NCBI GenBank assembly: GCA_026709935.1
Contig: JAPOSC010000034.1
Span: 62,001-126,000 of the forward strand
From: Thiotrichales bacterium
GTDB taxonomy: Bacteria > Pseudomonadota > Gammaproteobacteria > HK1
Direction of reading: 5' to 3'
DNA length: 64,000 nucleotides
Part shown: positions 1-9,550 of the stretch, piece by piece
How positions within the stretch are numbered: the first letter of the stretch is position 1
Layout: each line of letters opens with the position of its first letter
Notes under the pieces: model-generated
What the model saw: only the letters and a program-made list of their open reading frames with translations
Told to the model about the DNA's origin: nothing
Database searches by the model: none
Program-made: the position numbers and the translations under genes

Positions 1-58
1 TCCGATCCTACCTCGCACTGCCTGGACATTGCGGCGCGCCGCGTGCGATCGTCGCCCC

Positions 59-976
59 ATGTCCGGCACTGTGGAACCACGACGCGACGGGCGCGATGCC
101 CTGCACCGCTTCCTGCTCGAAGGTCTGGGGATTCGCGGCGAGCTCGTGCATCTGGACGCCACCTGGAGGAGCGTGCTGGCGCGCAGGAGTTACCCCGAGC
201 CGCTGCGCAGCGTGCTCGGCGAATGCCTCGGCGCGACGGCCCTGCTCGCCGCGACCATCAAGTTCGACGGCACCCTCACCTTGCAGGCGCGCGGGGGGAA
301 AGGTCCGGTCAGCCTGCTCGTGGTCGAAGCCACCGGCGCCCGCACCCTGCGGGGCCTCGCACGTTTCGGAGATCTCGGCGAGGCGTCGGTCCTGCCGGAG
401 CTCATCGGCGATGCGTGTCTCGCGATCACTGTCGACTCGGGGGCGGATGCGAACCGCTATCAGGGTATCGTGGAGGTGGGGGAGACGACGCTCTCCGGGG
501 TCATCGAGCAGTACTTCGCGCGCTCGGAGCAGCTCCCCACGAAACTCTGGCTGGCCTGCGATGGTGCCGCGGTCGCGGGCCTTCTGCTCCAGAAGCTGCC
601 CGGGGACGGCGCGGTCGTGGTCGACGACGCCGAGCGCGCCGAAGCCTGGGAGCGCAGCATCATGCTCGCGGACACGGTGACCGAGCGCGAGCTGCTCGAT
701 CTCGATGCCCACACGCTGCTGCGGCGCCTGTTCGTGACCGAGGGGTGCCGGGTGTTTCAGCCCGAACGCTGGGGCTTTGCGTGCACCTGCTCGCGCGAGC
801 GGGTTCGCACCATGCTCCGGTCCCTCGGTCGGGGCGAGTGCGAATCGATCCTCGAAGATGAGGGCGCCGTCGATGTCACCTGCGAGTTCTGCGGGGCGCG
901 CCATGCCTTCGATACCGTCGACGTGGCGGGACTGTTCATGGCCGGCGCGGTGGCGGGGCCCACGTGCACGATGTAG
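59..976 (+). CDS. hslO: Hsp33 redox-regulated holdase chaperone
   Basis: This is the cytoplasmic redox-switched holdase Hsp33, which protects unfolding proteins during oxidative stress. The protein is 305 residues, close to the usual 290-300. The zinc switch is visible at the C-terminus as C242-T-C244 and C275-E-F-C278, the CxC plus CxxC arrangement that releases zinc on disulfide formation. The N-terminal body carries the conserved stretch around ATIKFDGTLTLQARGGKGP (about residues 65-83). An in-frame ATG 30 bases further upstream would add ten Arg-rich residues with no family similarity, so the start beginning MSGTVEP is preferred. The gene stands alone and converges on the malate synthase gene. 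Confidence 0.95.
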   Translation: MSGTVEPRRDGRDALHRFLLEGLGIRGELVHLDATWRSVLARRSYPEPLRSVLGECLGATALLAATIKFDGTLTLQARGGKGPVSLLVVEATGARTLRGLARFGDLGEASVLPELIGDACLAITVDSGADANRYQGIVEVGETTLSGVIEQYFARSEQLPTKLWLACDGAAVAGLLLQKLPGDGAVVVDDAERAEAWERSIMLADTVTERELLDLDAHTLLRRLFVTEGCRVFQPERWGFACTCSRERVRTMLRSLGRGECESILEDEGAVDVTCEFCGARHAFDTVDVAGLFMAGAVAGPTCTM

Positions 977-1142
977 CGTGGCGCCACTCCCGCCGCACCT
1001 GTGCGGTGCGAGTTTTCCGAAACACTTGCTCGCATCTCGCCGATTCCGATGCATGGCACCGGCAAGGACACGGCCGCAGGATGACGATCGCGATCATCGC
1101 TTGCCCCGACGCCGGCAGCCCCTCCACCTTCGTCGCGAAGAC

Positions 1143-1183
1143 GGAGGTGCGAGGACCTCCGCTGCACCGGCGGCCCCGCCGGT
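1143..1183. terminator. paired hairpins between convergent genes
   Basis: The gap between hslO and the convergent glcB holds two small inverted repeats. GGAGGT pairs with ACCTCC across a 6-nt loop (1143-1160), and ACCGGCGG pairs with CCGCCGGT with almost no loop (1166-1183). Neither has a T tract, so a role as a bidirectional terminator is only a guess from position. The rest of the gap shows nothing recognisable. Confidence 0.3.
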
Positions 1184-1204
1184 CGAGAGGCTCCGCTTTC
1201 GGGC

Positions 1205-3400
1205 TCAGGCCGCTTTCGCCTCTCGCCGCCGGCGGTGCAGGATCCACTCTGTGTACCCGTTCGGCTGTGCGCGACCGGTGAGTACGAGGTCCAGCGCGGC
1301 CTGGAACTCGATGCTCGCCTCCGGGTCGGGCGCCATGGGCCGATAGTTCGGATCACCCGCGTTCTGCCGGTCCACCACCGCCGCCATCCGCTCGAAAGTG
1401 GCGCGCACCTGCGCTTCCCCGACCACACCGTGCCGGAGCCAGTTCGCGATATGCTGGCTCGAGATGCGCAGTGTCGCCCGATCCTCCATCAGGGCGATGT
1501 CGTCGATGTCGGGCACCTTCGAGCACCCCACGCCCTGGCCGACCCATCGCACCACGTAGCCGAGAATCCCCTGCGCGTTGTTGTCGAGTTCGTTCTGAAC
1601 CTCCTCCGGCGCAAGATTCCGGCCGGCGAGAAGCGGGATGGAAAGAATGTCGTCGAGCGATGCGCACGCGCGCCGGGCGATTTCCTGCTGGCGCTCCGCC
1701 ACGCTCACGCGATGGTAGTGCACCGCGTGCAAGGTGGCGGCGGTGGGGGAGGGGACCCAGGCGGTGTTCGCGCCGGCCTGCGGATGGCCAATCTTCTGTT
1801 CCATCATGTCCGCCATCGCATCGGGCGCCGCCCACATCCCCTTGCCGATCTGGGCGCGACCGGCGAGCCCCGCCGCGAGCCCGATGTCCACATTCCGGCC
1901 CTCGTACGCGGCGATCCAGCGTTCGGCCTTCATCTGCGTCTTCGGGACGACGGGTCCCGCCTCCATCGAGGTGTGGATCTCGTCGCCGGTGCGGTCGAGG
2001 AAGCCGGTGTTGATGAAGATGACGCGGGACTTCGCGGCGCGGATGCATTCGCCGAGGTTGACAGTGGTGCGCCGTTCTTCATCCATGACGCCGATCTTCA
2101 GGGTGTCGCGCGCGATTCCCAGCGCGTCCTCGACCCGCTCGAACAGTTCCACGGTGGCGGCGACCTCCTCCGGGCCGTGGAGCTTGGGCTTGACGATGTA
2201 GACGCTGCCGGCGCGGCTGTTCGCGAACGCGCTGCGGCCGTCGAGGTCGTGCTTCGCGGCCAGCACCGTGACCATCGCGTCGAGGAAGCCCTCCGGGATC
2301 TCGTCGCCGTTCGCGTCGAGGACCGCGTCGGTGTACATGTGGATACTGACGTTGCGCACCAGCATGAGGCTGCGTCCGGGGAGCGTCACGGAGCCGCCGT
2401 GCGGGGCGCGGTAGGTGCGGTCGGGCGCGAGACGCCGGGTGATCGTCCGATCTCCCTTGGCGAATGACGTTTCGAGGTCGCCCTTCATCATCCCCAGCCA
2501 GTTGCGGTAGACCCGGGTCTTGTCCTCGGCGTCGACGGCGGATACCGAGTCCTCGCAGTCCTCGATGGTGGTGATCGCCGATTCGAGCACGATGTCCCGG
2601 ACTCCGGCGCGGCTCAGGGCGCCAGTCGGGTGTTCGCGGTCGATGTGCAGCTCGACGTGGAGCCGGTGGTTCCTCAGCAGCACGCAGGAGAGTTGCTCGT
2701 CGCGCCCGCCGGAGTGTTCCCGGTATCCGGCGAATTGTTCGGGGTCCGCGAGCCCGGTCCGGCCGCCGCCGAGGGCGGCTTCGAGCTCGACCCCCTCACC
2801 GCCGTCACGCTCGCGCAGGGTGTAGCTGGTCACCTCGGCGTGCGAGCCGTGCGCGAGTGGAGTCGTCTCGTCGAGGAAGGCGTTCGTCCACGCAATGACC
2901 CGCCCCGCCCGCTCGGAGTCGAACCCTCCGGACCCTGTATCGCCCCCGTCGCGGGCGATGACATCGGTGCCGTACAGCGCGTCGTAGAGGCTGCCCCAGC
3001 GGGCATTGGCGGCGTTGAGCGCGTAGCGGGCGTTGTCGATCGGAACCACGAGCTGGGGGCCGGCGATGAGCGCGATCTCGTCGTCGACGTTGTCCGTCTC
3101 GATCCGGAAGTCGTCGCCGGCCGGGAGCAGGTAGCCGATGGATTCCAGGAACGCTCGATACTCGTCGGGATCGAGGGGCTGCGCCGCGCGTTCCGCATGC
3201 CAGGCGTCGATCTGTGCCTGCAACTCGTTGCGCCGTTCGAGCAGCGCGCGGTTCTTCGGCCCGAGGTCCTGCACGATCTCCGCGAGCGAGCACCAGAACG
3301 CTTCGGGGTCCGTCCCGGTCCCCGGGGCAATCTCGTTCTCGATCAGGTCATGCAGGCATCTCGCGACGCCGAGACCGCCAATTTCCACTCTGTCTGTCAT
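1205..3400 (-). CDS. glcB: malate synthase G
   Basis: Malate synthase G condenses glyoxylate with acetyl-CoA to give malate. At 731 residues it has the length of the monomeric G isoform rather than the roughly 530-residue A form. The conserved core is visible, including the [19 protein letters not shown] block and the [18 protein letters not shown] block typical of isoform G. No isocitrate lyase gene lies nearby, so the glyoxylate probably comes from another source such as glycolate or the 3-hydroxyaspartate-type aldolase encoded divergently. The start codon ATG (3398-3400) is 170 bp from the start of that aldolase gene, so the two share a promoter region. Confidence 0.96.
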   Translation of the reverse strand: MTDRVEIGGLGVARCLHDLIENEIAPGTGTDPEAFWCSLAEIVQDLGPKNRALLERRNELQAQIDAWHAERAAQPLDPDEYRAFLESIGYLLPAGDDFRIETDNVDDEIALIAGPQLVVPIDNARYALNAANARWGSLYDALYGTDVIARDGGDTGSGGFDSERAGRVIAWTNAFLDETTPLAHGSHAEVTSYTLRERDGGEGVELEAALGGGRTGLADPEQFAGYREHSGGRDEQLSCVLLRNHRLHVELHIDREHPTGALSRAGVRDIVLESAITTIEDCEDSVSAVDAEDKTRVYRNWLGMMKGDLETSFAKGDRTITRRLAPDRTYRAPHGGSVTLPGRSLMLVRNVSIHMYTDAVLDANGDEIPEGFLDAMVTVLAAKHDLDGRSAFANSRAGSVYIVKPKLHGPEEVAATVELFERVEDALGIARDTLKIGVMDEERRTTVNLGECIRAAKSRVIFINTGFLDRTGDEIHTSMEAGPVVPKTQMKAERWIAAYEGRNVDIGLAAGLAGRAQIGKGMWAAPDAMADMMEQKIGHPQAGANTAWVPSPTAATLHAVHYHRVSVAERQQEIARRACASLDDILSIPLLAGRNLAPEEVQNELDNNAQGILGYVVRWVGQGVGCSKVPDIDDIALMEDRATLRISSQHIANWLRHGVVGEAQVRATFERMAAVVDRQNAGDPNYRPMAPDPEASIEFQAALDLVLTGRAQPNGYTEWILHRRRREAKAA

Positions 3401-3433
3401 CGGTTCCTCGCTTGCCTTGATGTACTCTCGATT

Positions 3434-3453
3434 GCTCCGCCCGACGGCGGAGC
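3434..3453 (-). promoter_or_regulatory. hairpin in the glcB leader
   Basis: A perfect 8-bp inverted repeat (GCTCCGCC, loop CGAC, GGCGGAGC) lies 34-53 nt upstream of the glcB start, in the divergent glcB/aldolase promoter region. It could be an operator or an RNA structure in the leader. It resembles no known riboswitch, and its function is unknown. Confidence 0.35.
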
Positions 3454-3570
3454 CCGATGATAATCGATAGACGCGTCAATCGAGGCTGAAAGCGTTTCGG
3501 ATGCGCTTTGTGATTCGATGCGCGATACCATCCCGCCCGATCCCCGACGAACGAACGCGACGGAGGGAAG

Positions 3571-4764
3571 ATGGACGCGACACGCATCGGCGTCGGCGGT
3601 GCCGGGACGATGGGGCGGGGCATCGCGCAAGGGATGTCTGCGATGTGCGACCCCGCGGCTGAAATCGGCCTGCCGCTCACCGACGTCGACACCCCGGCCC
3701 TGGTCATCGATCTCGACGCCTTCGAGCGCAACCTCGCCGAGATGGCGAAACGCGTCTCCGCCGCCGGCGTACGGATTCGCCCGCACGCCAAGACCCACAA
3801 GTGCGCGGTGATCGCGCGTCAACAGATGGCCCTCGGCGCGGTGGGAGTGTGCTGCCAGAAGGTGAGCGAGGCGGAAGCGCTCGTCCGAGCCGGGGTGCCC
3901 GACGTGCTGGTGAGCAATCAGGTCGTGGGCCGGCGCAAGATTGACCGTCTGGTGGCTCTCGCCCGCGAGGCGAGGATGGGCGTGTGTGTGGATGACGCCG
4001 GCAATGCGGTCGCGCTCGGCGAAGCCGCATCTGCGGCGGGCATCACCCTGGACGTGCTGGTGGAGATCGATGTCGGGGCCGGCCGTTGCGGCGTCGCCCC
4101 CGGCGACGAGGCGCTCGCGCTCGCCCGTGGCGTGGCGTCGATCGACGGATTGCGGTTCGCCGGCCTTCAGGCGTACCACGGCCGCGCGCAGCACATCCGT
4201 GACTACGCCGAGCGGGAACGGGCGATCGAGTCCGCGGCATCCATGACGCGCGCCACCGTCGCCGCGCTCGCGCGGACCGGCATCGAGTGCGAGACGGTGG
4301 CCGGGGCGGGCACCGGCACCTGGCAGTTCGAGGCGGCGAGTGGCATATACAACGAGCTGCAGGCCGGTTCGTACGTCTTCATGGACGTGGACTATGCGAA
4401 GAACCTCGACGCGGCGGGCGGCCCCTTCGCCGACTTCGAGCACTCCCTGTTCGTCTACTCGACGGTGATGAGCCGGCCGGCGCGCGAGCGTGCGGTGCTC
4501 GATGCCGGATTGAAGGCGTTCGCCACGGATTGCGGCATGCCGAGAATGGCCGACCTCGAATCGGTCGTCGTGCTCAATGCATCCGACGAGCACGCGGTGG
4601 TGGATCTGACCGCCTCGAATGCGAATCTCGGGGTCGGCGACAAGGTGCGACTCATCCCCGGCCACTGCGATCCGACTGTGAATCTCCACGACTGGTACGT
4701 TTGCGTGCGCGACAACCGGGTGGAGGCGCTGTGGCCGATCGTGGCGCGCGGTTGCGTGTGGTAA
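3571..4764 (+). CDS. DSD1-family PLP aldolase, probably D-3-hydroxyaspartate or D-threonine aldolase
   Basis: This is a 397-residue PLP enzyme of the alanine-racemase-fold (DSD1) family. Characteristic segments are RPHAKTHKC with the PLP lysine, GVCCQKVSEAEAL, EIDVGAGRCGV, SGIYNELQAGSYVFMD and PGHCDPTVNLHDWYV, the last carrying the metal-binding His and Cys. The pattern resembles the D-3-hydroxyaspartate aldolase of the beta-hydroxyaspartate cycle, which interconverts 3-hydroxyaspartate with glycine plus glyoxylate; D-threonine aldolase is the main alternative. A GGAGG site ends 4 nt before the ATG. The first 21 residues (IGVGGAGTMGRGIAQG) look like a Rossmann GxGxxG motif of 3-hydroxyacyl-CoA dehydrogenases and are foreign to this family. 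An internal ATG at 3634 would remove them. Divergent from glcB, which consumes glyoxylate. Confidence 0.85.
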   Translation: MDATRIGVGGAGTMGRGIAQGMSAMCDPAAEIGLPLTDVDTPALVIDLDAFERNLAEMAKRVSAAGVRIRPHAKTHKCAVIARQQMALGAVGVCCQKVSEAEALVRAGVPDVLVSNQVVGRRKIDRLVALAREARMGVCVDDAGNAVALGEAASAAGITLDVLVEIDVGAGRCGVAPGDEALALARGVASIDGLRFAGLQAYHGRAQHIRDYAERERAIESAASMTRATVAALARTGIECETVAGAGTGTWQFEAASGIYNELQAGSYVFMDVDYAKNLDAAGGPFADFEHSLFVYSTVMSRPARERAVLDAGLKAFATDCGMPRMADLESVVVLNASDEHAVVDLTASNANLGVGDKVRLIPGHCDPTVNLHDWYVCVRDNRVEALWPIVARGCVW

Positions 4765-4806
4765 TCCCCCTGTATTCACCATCCCCAAATCAGGAGTTTG
4801 TGTGCC

Positions 4807-5211
4807 ATGCCACTTCTACCTCTCATCGAATACGAAGACGCCCCTCCCGAAGTCCGCGCCGTCTACGACGACATCATGCGCACCCGCGGCACCGACTGGA
4901 TCAACAATTTCTGGAAGGTGCTGGCCAATCATCCGGAAACACTCGCGCGGGTGTGGGAGGATGTGAAGAGCGTGATGCGGCCGGGTGCGCTCGATCCGCT
5001 GGTCAAGGAGATGATCTACGTGGCGGTGAGCGCGACCAACAACTGCGAATACTGTATCCACAGCCATACCGCCGGCGCGAGGGCCAGGGGCATGACCGAC
5101 GAGATGTTCGCTGAACTGATGGCGGTCACCGCGCTCGCGAACGAGACCAATCGGCTCGCCAACGGGTATCGCGTCCCGGTCGACGATGCGTTCCGGGGCT
5201 TCCCCGACTGA
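4807..5211 (+). CDS. carboxymuconolactone decarboxylase/AhpD-like protein
   Basis: A 134-residue protein of the carboxymuconolactone decarboxylase/AhpD superfamily. It carries the helix with the redox pair in NNCEYCIHSHTAGARARG (about residues 78-95), that is CxxC followed by xxxH as in AhpD-type disulfide reductases. Such proteins act in peroxide detoxification or as small decarboxylases, and the exact substrate is not readable here. The ATG at 4807 has an AGGAG 11 nt upstream; an in-frame TTG at 4798 is too close to that site. It follows the aldolase gene by about 40 bp and may be co-transcribed. It converges on the LysR gene. Confidence 0.85.
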   Translation: MPLLPLIEYEDAPPEVRAVYDDIMRTRGTDWINNFWKVLANHPETLARVWEDVKSVMRPGALDPLVKEMIYVAVSATNNCEYCIHSHTAGARARGMTDEMFAELMAVTALANETNRLANGYRVPVDDAFRGFPD

Positions 5212-5264
5212 GGCGCTGCCCCGGTCGCGGTCGGTTCACGGGGGGTATGCAGGGCCCGCAGGCA

Positions 5265-6158
5265 TCAGGCGGGCGCGCTGCCGGTCGCGAAGCGCAGCAG
5301 TTCCTCGACGGCGGGGACCCGAAACTTCTGCTTCTGGTGCACGAACGAGAACGGCCGCTCGACCGGGGGATCGAGGTCCACGACCCGCAGCGTACCGAGC
5401 TCGATCTCCTTGCGCAGGGTTGCGACGGAGATGACGGTGACGCCAAGGCCGGCCCCGACCGCGCCCTTGATCGCTTCGGGGCTCCCGAGCTCCATCACCA
5501 CGTCGAAGTCTTCGAGGGACAGGCCGGCGGCGTGCGCATGTTCGAGAAATACCTCGCGGGTGCCGGAGCCCTCTTCCCGCAGGATGAGCGGGACGCCACA
5601 CAATGCCCTGAACGAGATACGGGATTCATCCGCGAGCGCATGGCCGGGAGGCAGCGCGACCACGAGCCGATCGATGTCGTAACGCCGCACCGCGAGGTTG
5701 CGGTTGTGCACCGGACCTTCCACGAGCCCGAGATCGATCCGGTTCTCCACCACCATCTGCACGATGCCGTCGGTGTTGGCCATCAGCAGGTTGATGTCGA
5801 CCTCCGGGAACCGTTGCTTGAACCGCACCAGCAACCGCGGCAGATCGTACTCCGCGATGGTCATGCTCGCGCCGAGCATCAGCGTACCGGCCATGTCGTC
5901 GGTCAGCTCCCGGAGCGCGCCCTCCATCTCGGCGTACAGCGCCAGGATGCGGCGGGCATATTTCTCCACCCGCCGTCCCGCCGCGGTCAGCTCGATCTGG
6001 TTGTGTTCCCGGTCGAACAGTCTGGTGTTGAAATGCTCCTCGAGCTGGCGGATCTGAAAGGTCACGGCCGGCTGGGTCATGTGCAGCCGCTTGCCGGCGC
6101 GAGTGAAGCTCTTGAGCTCCGCGACCGCGTGAAACACCTGAAGGCGACGGTCGATCAC
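5265..6158 (-). CDS. LysR-family transcriptional regulator
   Basis: A 297-residue LysR-type regulator. The N-terminal winged HTH is clear (LQVFHAVAELKSFTRAGK, then MTQPAVTFQIRQLEE, residues 7-45), followed by a periplasmic-binding-like effector domain from about residue 90. The HTH sequence is closest in style to CbbR/CysL-like regulators. The gene is divergent from sat with a 332-bp gap, the standard arrangement for a LysR protein and its target, so control of ATP sulfurylase or sulfur metabolism is likely but not shown. A candidate binding site lies in the gap at 6268-6282. Confidence 0.9.
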   Translation of the reverse strand: MIDRRLQVFHAVAELKSFTRAGKRLHMTQPAVTFQIRQLEEHFNTRLFDREHNQIELTAAGRRVEKYARRILALYAEMEGALRELTDDMAGTLMLGASMTIAEYDLPRLLVRFKQRFPEVDINLLMANTDGIVQMVVENRIDLGLVEGPVHNRNLAVRRYDIDRLVVALPPGHALADESRISFRALCGVPLILREEGSGTREVFLEHAHAAGLSLEDFDVVMELGSPEAIKGAVGAGLGVTVISVATLRKEIELGTLRVVDLDPPVERPFSFVHQKQKFRVPAVEELLRFATGSAPA

Positions 6159-6267
6159 GGCGCGCGCTCCGGAAAGGAACTTGCGGCGCCGCGCCGCGGC
6201 GAGATGACTCCGGTAACGGCGACTGAAAGTCTCATGGGCCGAACGCCCTCCCGGCTCCTGCCCGACG

Positions 6268-6282
6268 ATAAGCCTAGTTTAT
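6268..6282. promoter_or_regulatory. candidate LysR box between lysR and sat
   Basis: ATAA-GCCTAGT-TTAT is a 15-bp inverted repeat of the T-N11-A type in an otherwise GC-rich gap of 332 bp (6159-6490). It is followed by a short AT-rich run (CTTAAGAGAAAAC) that could hold a promoter. Position and form fit the divergently encoded LysR regulator. No other structure was seen in the gap. Confidence 0.4.
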
Positions 6283-6490
6283 GCCGACTTAAGAGAAAAC
6301 TGCTTGCCCTCGCCGAACATCGATCTAAGGTGGCGATGGTCGATGGCAGAGTCGGCCCGAAGGGTCCTACCCGCCGGACGCTCGCACCGGTCGGCGAATT
6401 CCGATACGGCTTGCGGCAAGCGTGCTCCGCCCGCCAGACGAGGTGGGCTCGTTCGATGGTCCGCGCGATCGCGGTCAGGAGGTTGTTTCG

Positions 6491-7708
6491 ATGGCGAATC
6501 TTGTCCGTCCGCACGGCGCGGCGTCCCTGCGGCCCCTGATGCCCGAAGGCGAGGCGCTGGCCGCCGCCCGCGAACGGGCAGATCGGCTGCCCGCAGTGCA
6601 GGTCACTTCCCGCGAGGCGGGGGATATCGTGATGCTCGGCATCGGCGGCTTTACGCCGCTCGCGGGCTTCATGGGCGAGGCGGACTGGCACGGCGTGTGC
6701 GACGAGATGCGCACCGCGGACGGCCTGTTCTGGCCCATCCCGATCACCGCGTCGGTCGATGCCGGTACCGCCGGCGGGATCGGAATCGGTGACGAGGTCG
6801 CGCTCACCGGCCCCGGTGATGCGGCACCGATGGCGATCCTGGAAGTCTCGGAGAAGTACACCATCAACAAGGCCCACGAATGCCGCTCGGTGTTCCGCAC
6901 CACGGACGCCGAGCACCCGGGGGTGAGGATGGTGATGGAGCAGGGCGAGGTGAACCTCGCGGGTCGGCTCACGGTGCTCTCCGCCGGAGGTTTCCCGGAA
7001 GAGTTCGGCGCACTGTTCCTGACTCCGGCCGAGACCCGGGCCCGGTTCGAAGCGAACGGCTGGAGCACCGTCGCCGCGTTCCAGACCCGCAACCCGATGC
7101 ACCGCTCGCACGAGTACCTGGCCAAGATCGCAGTCGAGACCTGCGACGGGGTGCTCATCCACTCGCTGCTCGGCAACCTGAAACCCGGCGACATCACGGC
7201 CTCGGTGCGCGCCCACGCCATCGACACCCTCATCGAACGCTACTTCGTCGCCAACACCGTCATGCACGCCGGCTATCCCCTCGACATGCGCTACGCAGGA
7301 CCGAGGGAGGCGCTGCTGCACGCGCTGTTTCGCCAGAACTACGGCTGCTCGCACCTGCTCGTCGGGCGCGATCACGCGGGGGTCGGGGACTACTACGGAC
7401 CGTTCGACGCCCACCGCATCTTCGACGAGATCGATGCCGGGGCGTTGGAGACGAAGCCGATCCGGATCGACTGGACCTTCTGGTGCGCCCGCTGCGGGCA
7501 GATGGCGTCGATGCGCACTTGTCCGCACACCCCGGAGGATCGGCTCCTGCTCTCGGGGACGAAGCTGCGCAAGATGCTCTCCGAGGGCGAAGAGGTGCCG
7601 GACACCTTCAGTCGCCCCGAGGTGCTCGCCATCCTGCGCGAGTACTACGAGGGCCTGTCGGCGGAGGAGAACGTGAAAGTGGAGCTCAAGGGCCACTCGG
7701 GCGCATGA
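6491..7708 (+). CDS. sat: sulfate adenylyltransferase (ATP sulfurylase)
   Basis: ATP sulfurylase of the homo-oligomeric Sat type, 405 residues. The nucleotide-binding motifs are present: [14 protein letters not shown] (QxRN and HxxH) and [17 protein letters not shown]. There is also a Cys cluster, [16 protein letters not shown], as in bacterial and archaeal Sat proteins. There is no fused APS kinase. In sulfur oxidisers this enzyme runs in reverse, converting APS and pyrophosphate to ATP and sulfate, which matches aprMBA 10 kb downstream. AGGAGG at 6477-6482 is 8 nt before the ATG at 6491, which settles the start; an upstream in-frame ATG is unsupported. Confidence 0.95.
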   Translation: MANLVRPHGAASLRPLMPEGEALAAARERADRLPAVQVTSREAGDIVMLGIGGFTPLAGFMGEADWHGVCDEMRTADGLFWPIPITASVDAGTAGGIGIGDEVALTGPGDAAPMAILEVSEKYTINKAHECRSVFRTTDAEHPGVRMVMEQGEVNLAGRLTVLSAGGFPEEFGALFLTPAETRARFEANGWSTVAAFQTRNPMHRSHEYLAKIAVETCDGVLIHSLLGNLKPGDITASVRAHAIDTLIERYFVANTVMHAGYPLDMRYAGPREALLHALFRQNYGCSHLLVGRDHAGVGDYYGPFDAHRIFDEIDAGALETKPIRIDWTFWCARCGQMASMRTCPHTPEDRLLLSGTKLRKMLSEGEEVPDTFSRPEVLAILREYYEGLSAEENVKVELKGHSGA

Positions 7709-7915
7709 GGGTGCTCCGGTGCGTCCGCCGCCATCCCGCGCGGGCCCCGTCTACCCGTCTATCCGGCCCCCGGAGGCCGGCAGAAAGTCGAATGGACGGA
7801 CGACCCGACCCCGGCAGGAGTCCGGTCTCCGGAGTGTGCGGGCGGAGCGATTTCGGGCGCATGTTCCATGCCCGGCCGGAATGGCTGGACATGGCCCGGG
7901 GGACTGGTCGTTCTC

Positions 7916-8593
7916 TTACAAACAGGACTTCATTTGTTCGATATGCGCGAGTGCCGCCTCCCTCGTGGCGAAGAAATCCCGGGAGAACTCCCCGGAGCCC
8001 CCGGCATCCCCGTCGGTGGACTCGTCGTACCGCGCGGTGCCGAGTGAAAACGTCACGTTGAGCTGTTTGCCGCGATGCGCGAACGCGATCCAGGCTTCCG
8101 GCCAGATGCTGTACCCGCCGTAGTTCACCAGGAAGTACCAGCGGCGGCCCGTGTCCTCCACCCGCCGCTCGACCGCGTCGAAGAAGTCGTTGACGCCCGT
8201 CGAGCTCTTGAACACGAGCCCCGCGAAGTCGATCTCCACGATGCCCGAGTCGTCGAAGAAGCGGACGTGGCCGGCGAATCCGTCGCCGCCGCCGGCGATC
8301 GGGGCGTCTTCGCCGGGCGCCGGTGATCGGGCCTGCTGACCGGCTTCGTAGACCGTACGCCCCAGCTCGTCCACCCCCTTTTGCAGCCGGGCGCACCCGC
8401 GCAGCGCCGTCTCGACGAAGCGCAGCCTTTCGTCCGCGTCGAGGTCGGAGAAGTCGCGCAGGATTTCGAGCGCCCCGCGCACCGAGGCCAGCGGCGCGAC
8501 AAAGTCCTCTTCCACCTTCGTGTTCAGCGCGAGGGTCGGGGACGAGGGCGTGTCTTCCCGGGACACCGCGGTGGTCTCTTCGGCCACTGTCAT
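7916..8593 (-). CDS. hypothetical protein with HisKA-like helices and a possible STAS-like domain
   Basis: Not recognised as a named family. The protein is 225 residues from the ATG (a TTG eight codons upstream is possible). Residues about 30-85 (FVAPLASVRGALEIL, then RFVETALRGCARLQKGVDEL) have the two-helix pattern of histidine-kinase dimerisation domains but no phosphorylatable His at the usual place. The C-terminal half (FFDDSGIVEIDFAGLVFKS, then WYFLVNYGGYSIWPEAW) is an alpha/beta stretch resembling STAS or SpoIIAA-like proteins. No signal peptide or membrane segment is seen. It sits alone between sat and the liv operon and may be a signalling adaptor. Confidence 0.65.
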   Translation of the reverse strand: MTVAEETTAVSREDTPSSPTLALNTKVEEDFVAPLASVRGALEILRDFSDLDADERLRFVETALRGCARLQKGVDELGRTVYEAGQQARSPAPGEDAPIAGGGDGFAGHVRFFDDSGIVEIDFAGLVFKSSTGVNDFFDAVERRVEDTGRRWYFLVNYGGYSIWPEAWIAFAHRGKQLNVTFSLGTARYDESTDGDAGGSGEFSRDFFATREAALAHIEQMKSCL

Positions 8594-8716
8594 TTCGCGT
8601 CCAGTCTCGCGTTTCAAGTTCGAGTCAGGCGCCAGCCCGGATGCCCCACCAGCTTGCGGTTGCCCGCCCTGTCTCGCGTTCGCCTTGCCAAGCCGGGGAA
8701 AAGCGAGAAATGCGCG

Positions 8717-9550
8717 CTAGATCGCCAGGTACTGCTGGCGCAGGTCCGCGTCATCAAGCACGTCCTGCGACTTGCCGTCGAACACGATCCGGCCCATGTC
8801 GAGGATGATGGCGCGATCGGCGAGATGCAGGGCTGCGATGGCGTTCTGCTCGACGATGATGGTGGTCATGCCGAGATCCTTGATCTGCGCGAGAGTCCGC
8901 TCGATCTCCTGCACGATGACCGGGGCGAGGCCCTCGTAGGGTTCGTCGAGGAGCAGCAGCTTCACGTCGCGCGCGAGCGTGCGGCCGATCGAGAGCATCT
9001 GCTGCTCGCCGCCGGAGAGCGTCGTGCCCTCCTGCTGCCGGCGCTCGCCGAGTCGCGGGAAGAGGTTGTAGATGCGTTCGACCGTCCAGCCGTGCGGCGG
9101 GGCGATCTGCGCCAGCTCGATATTCTCCTGCACGGTGAGTCCCGAGATGATCCGCCGATCCTCCGGCACCAGCCCGACCCCGGTGCGCGATGCCTGATAC
9201 GCCTTCATCTCGTGCAACGGCTGGTGATCGAGCCACAGCTCGCCCTGCCTGAGCTCGGGATTGTCCAGCCGGGCGATGGCGCGCAGGGTCGAGGTCTTGC
9301 CGGCGCCGTTGCGTCCGAGCAGCGCGACGATCTCGCCTTCGCGCACATCGAAGCTGACCCCCTGAACGATGTAGCTCTCGCCGTAGTAGGCGTGGATGTC
9401 CCAGCAGGAGAAGAAGGCAGGCTGGCCGCCGGTGGTCAGCGCGGGCTTCTTGCCGGGCACCTTGCCCTCGAAGCCGTCGTCATCAAGCAGCGTGTGGGGC
9501 CGCGTCTCGCGATCCGGGGCGGCAGCTTGCGGGGGTCTCGGCTCGGTCAT
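8717..9550 (-). CDS. livF: branched-chain amino acid-type ABC transporter ATP-binding protein LivF
   Basis: Second ATPase of a Liv-type (HAAT) importer, 277 residues. Walker A is LLGRNGAGKTSTL, the signature is LSGGEQQML, Walker B is LLLLDEPYEGLAP, and the switch His is replaced in IIVEQN as usual for LivF. A 45-residue hydrophilic N-terminal extension precedes the ABC domain and is longer than normal. The start ATG overlaps the livG stop by 4 nt (ATGA), showing translational coupling. It is the last gene of the five-gene operon running down from 13936. Confidence 0.93.
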   Translation of the reverse strand: MTEPRPPQAAAPDRETRPHTLLDDDGFEGKVPGKKPALTTGGQPAFFSCWDIHAYYGESYIVQGVSFDVREGEIVALLGRNGAGKTSTLRAIARLDNPELRQGELWLDHQPLHEMKAYQASRTGVGLVPEDRRIISGLTVQENIELAQIAPPHGWTVERIYNLFPRLGERRQQEGTTLSGGEQQMLSIGRTLARDVKLLLLDEPYEGLAPVIVQEIERTLAQIKDLGMTTIIVEQNAIAALHLADRAIILDMGRIVFDGKSQDVLDDADLRQQYLAI

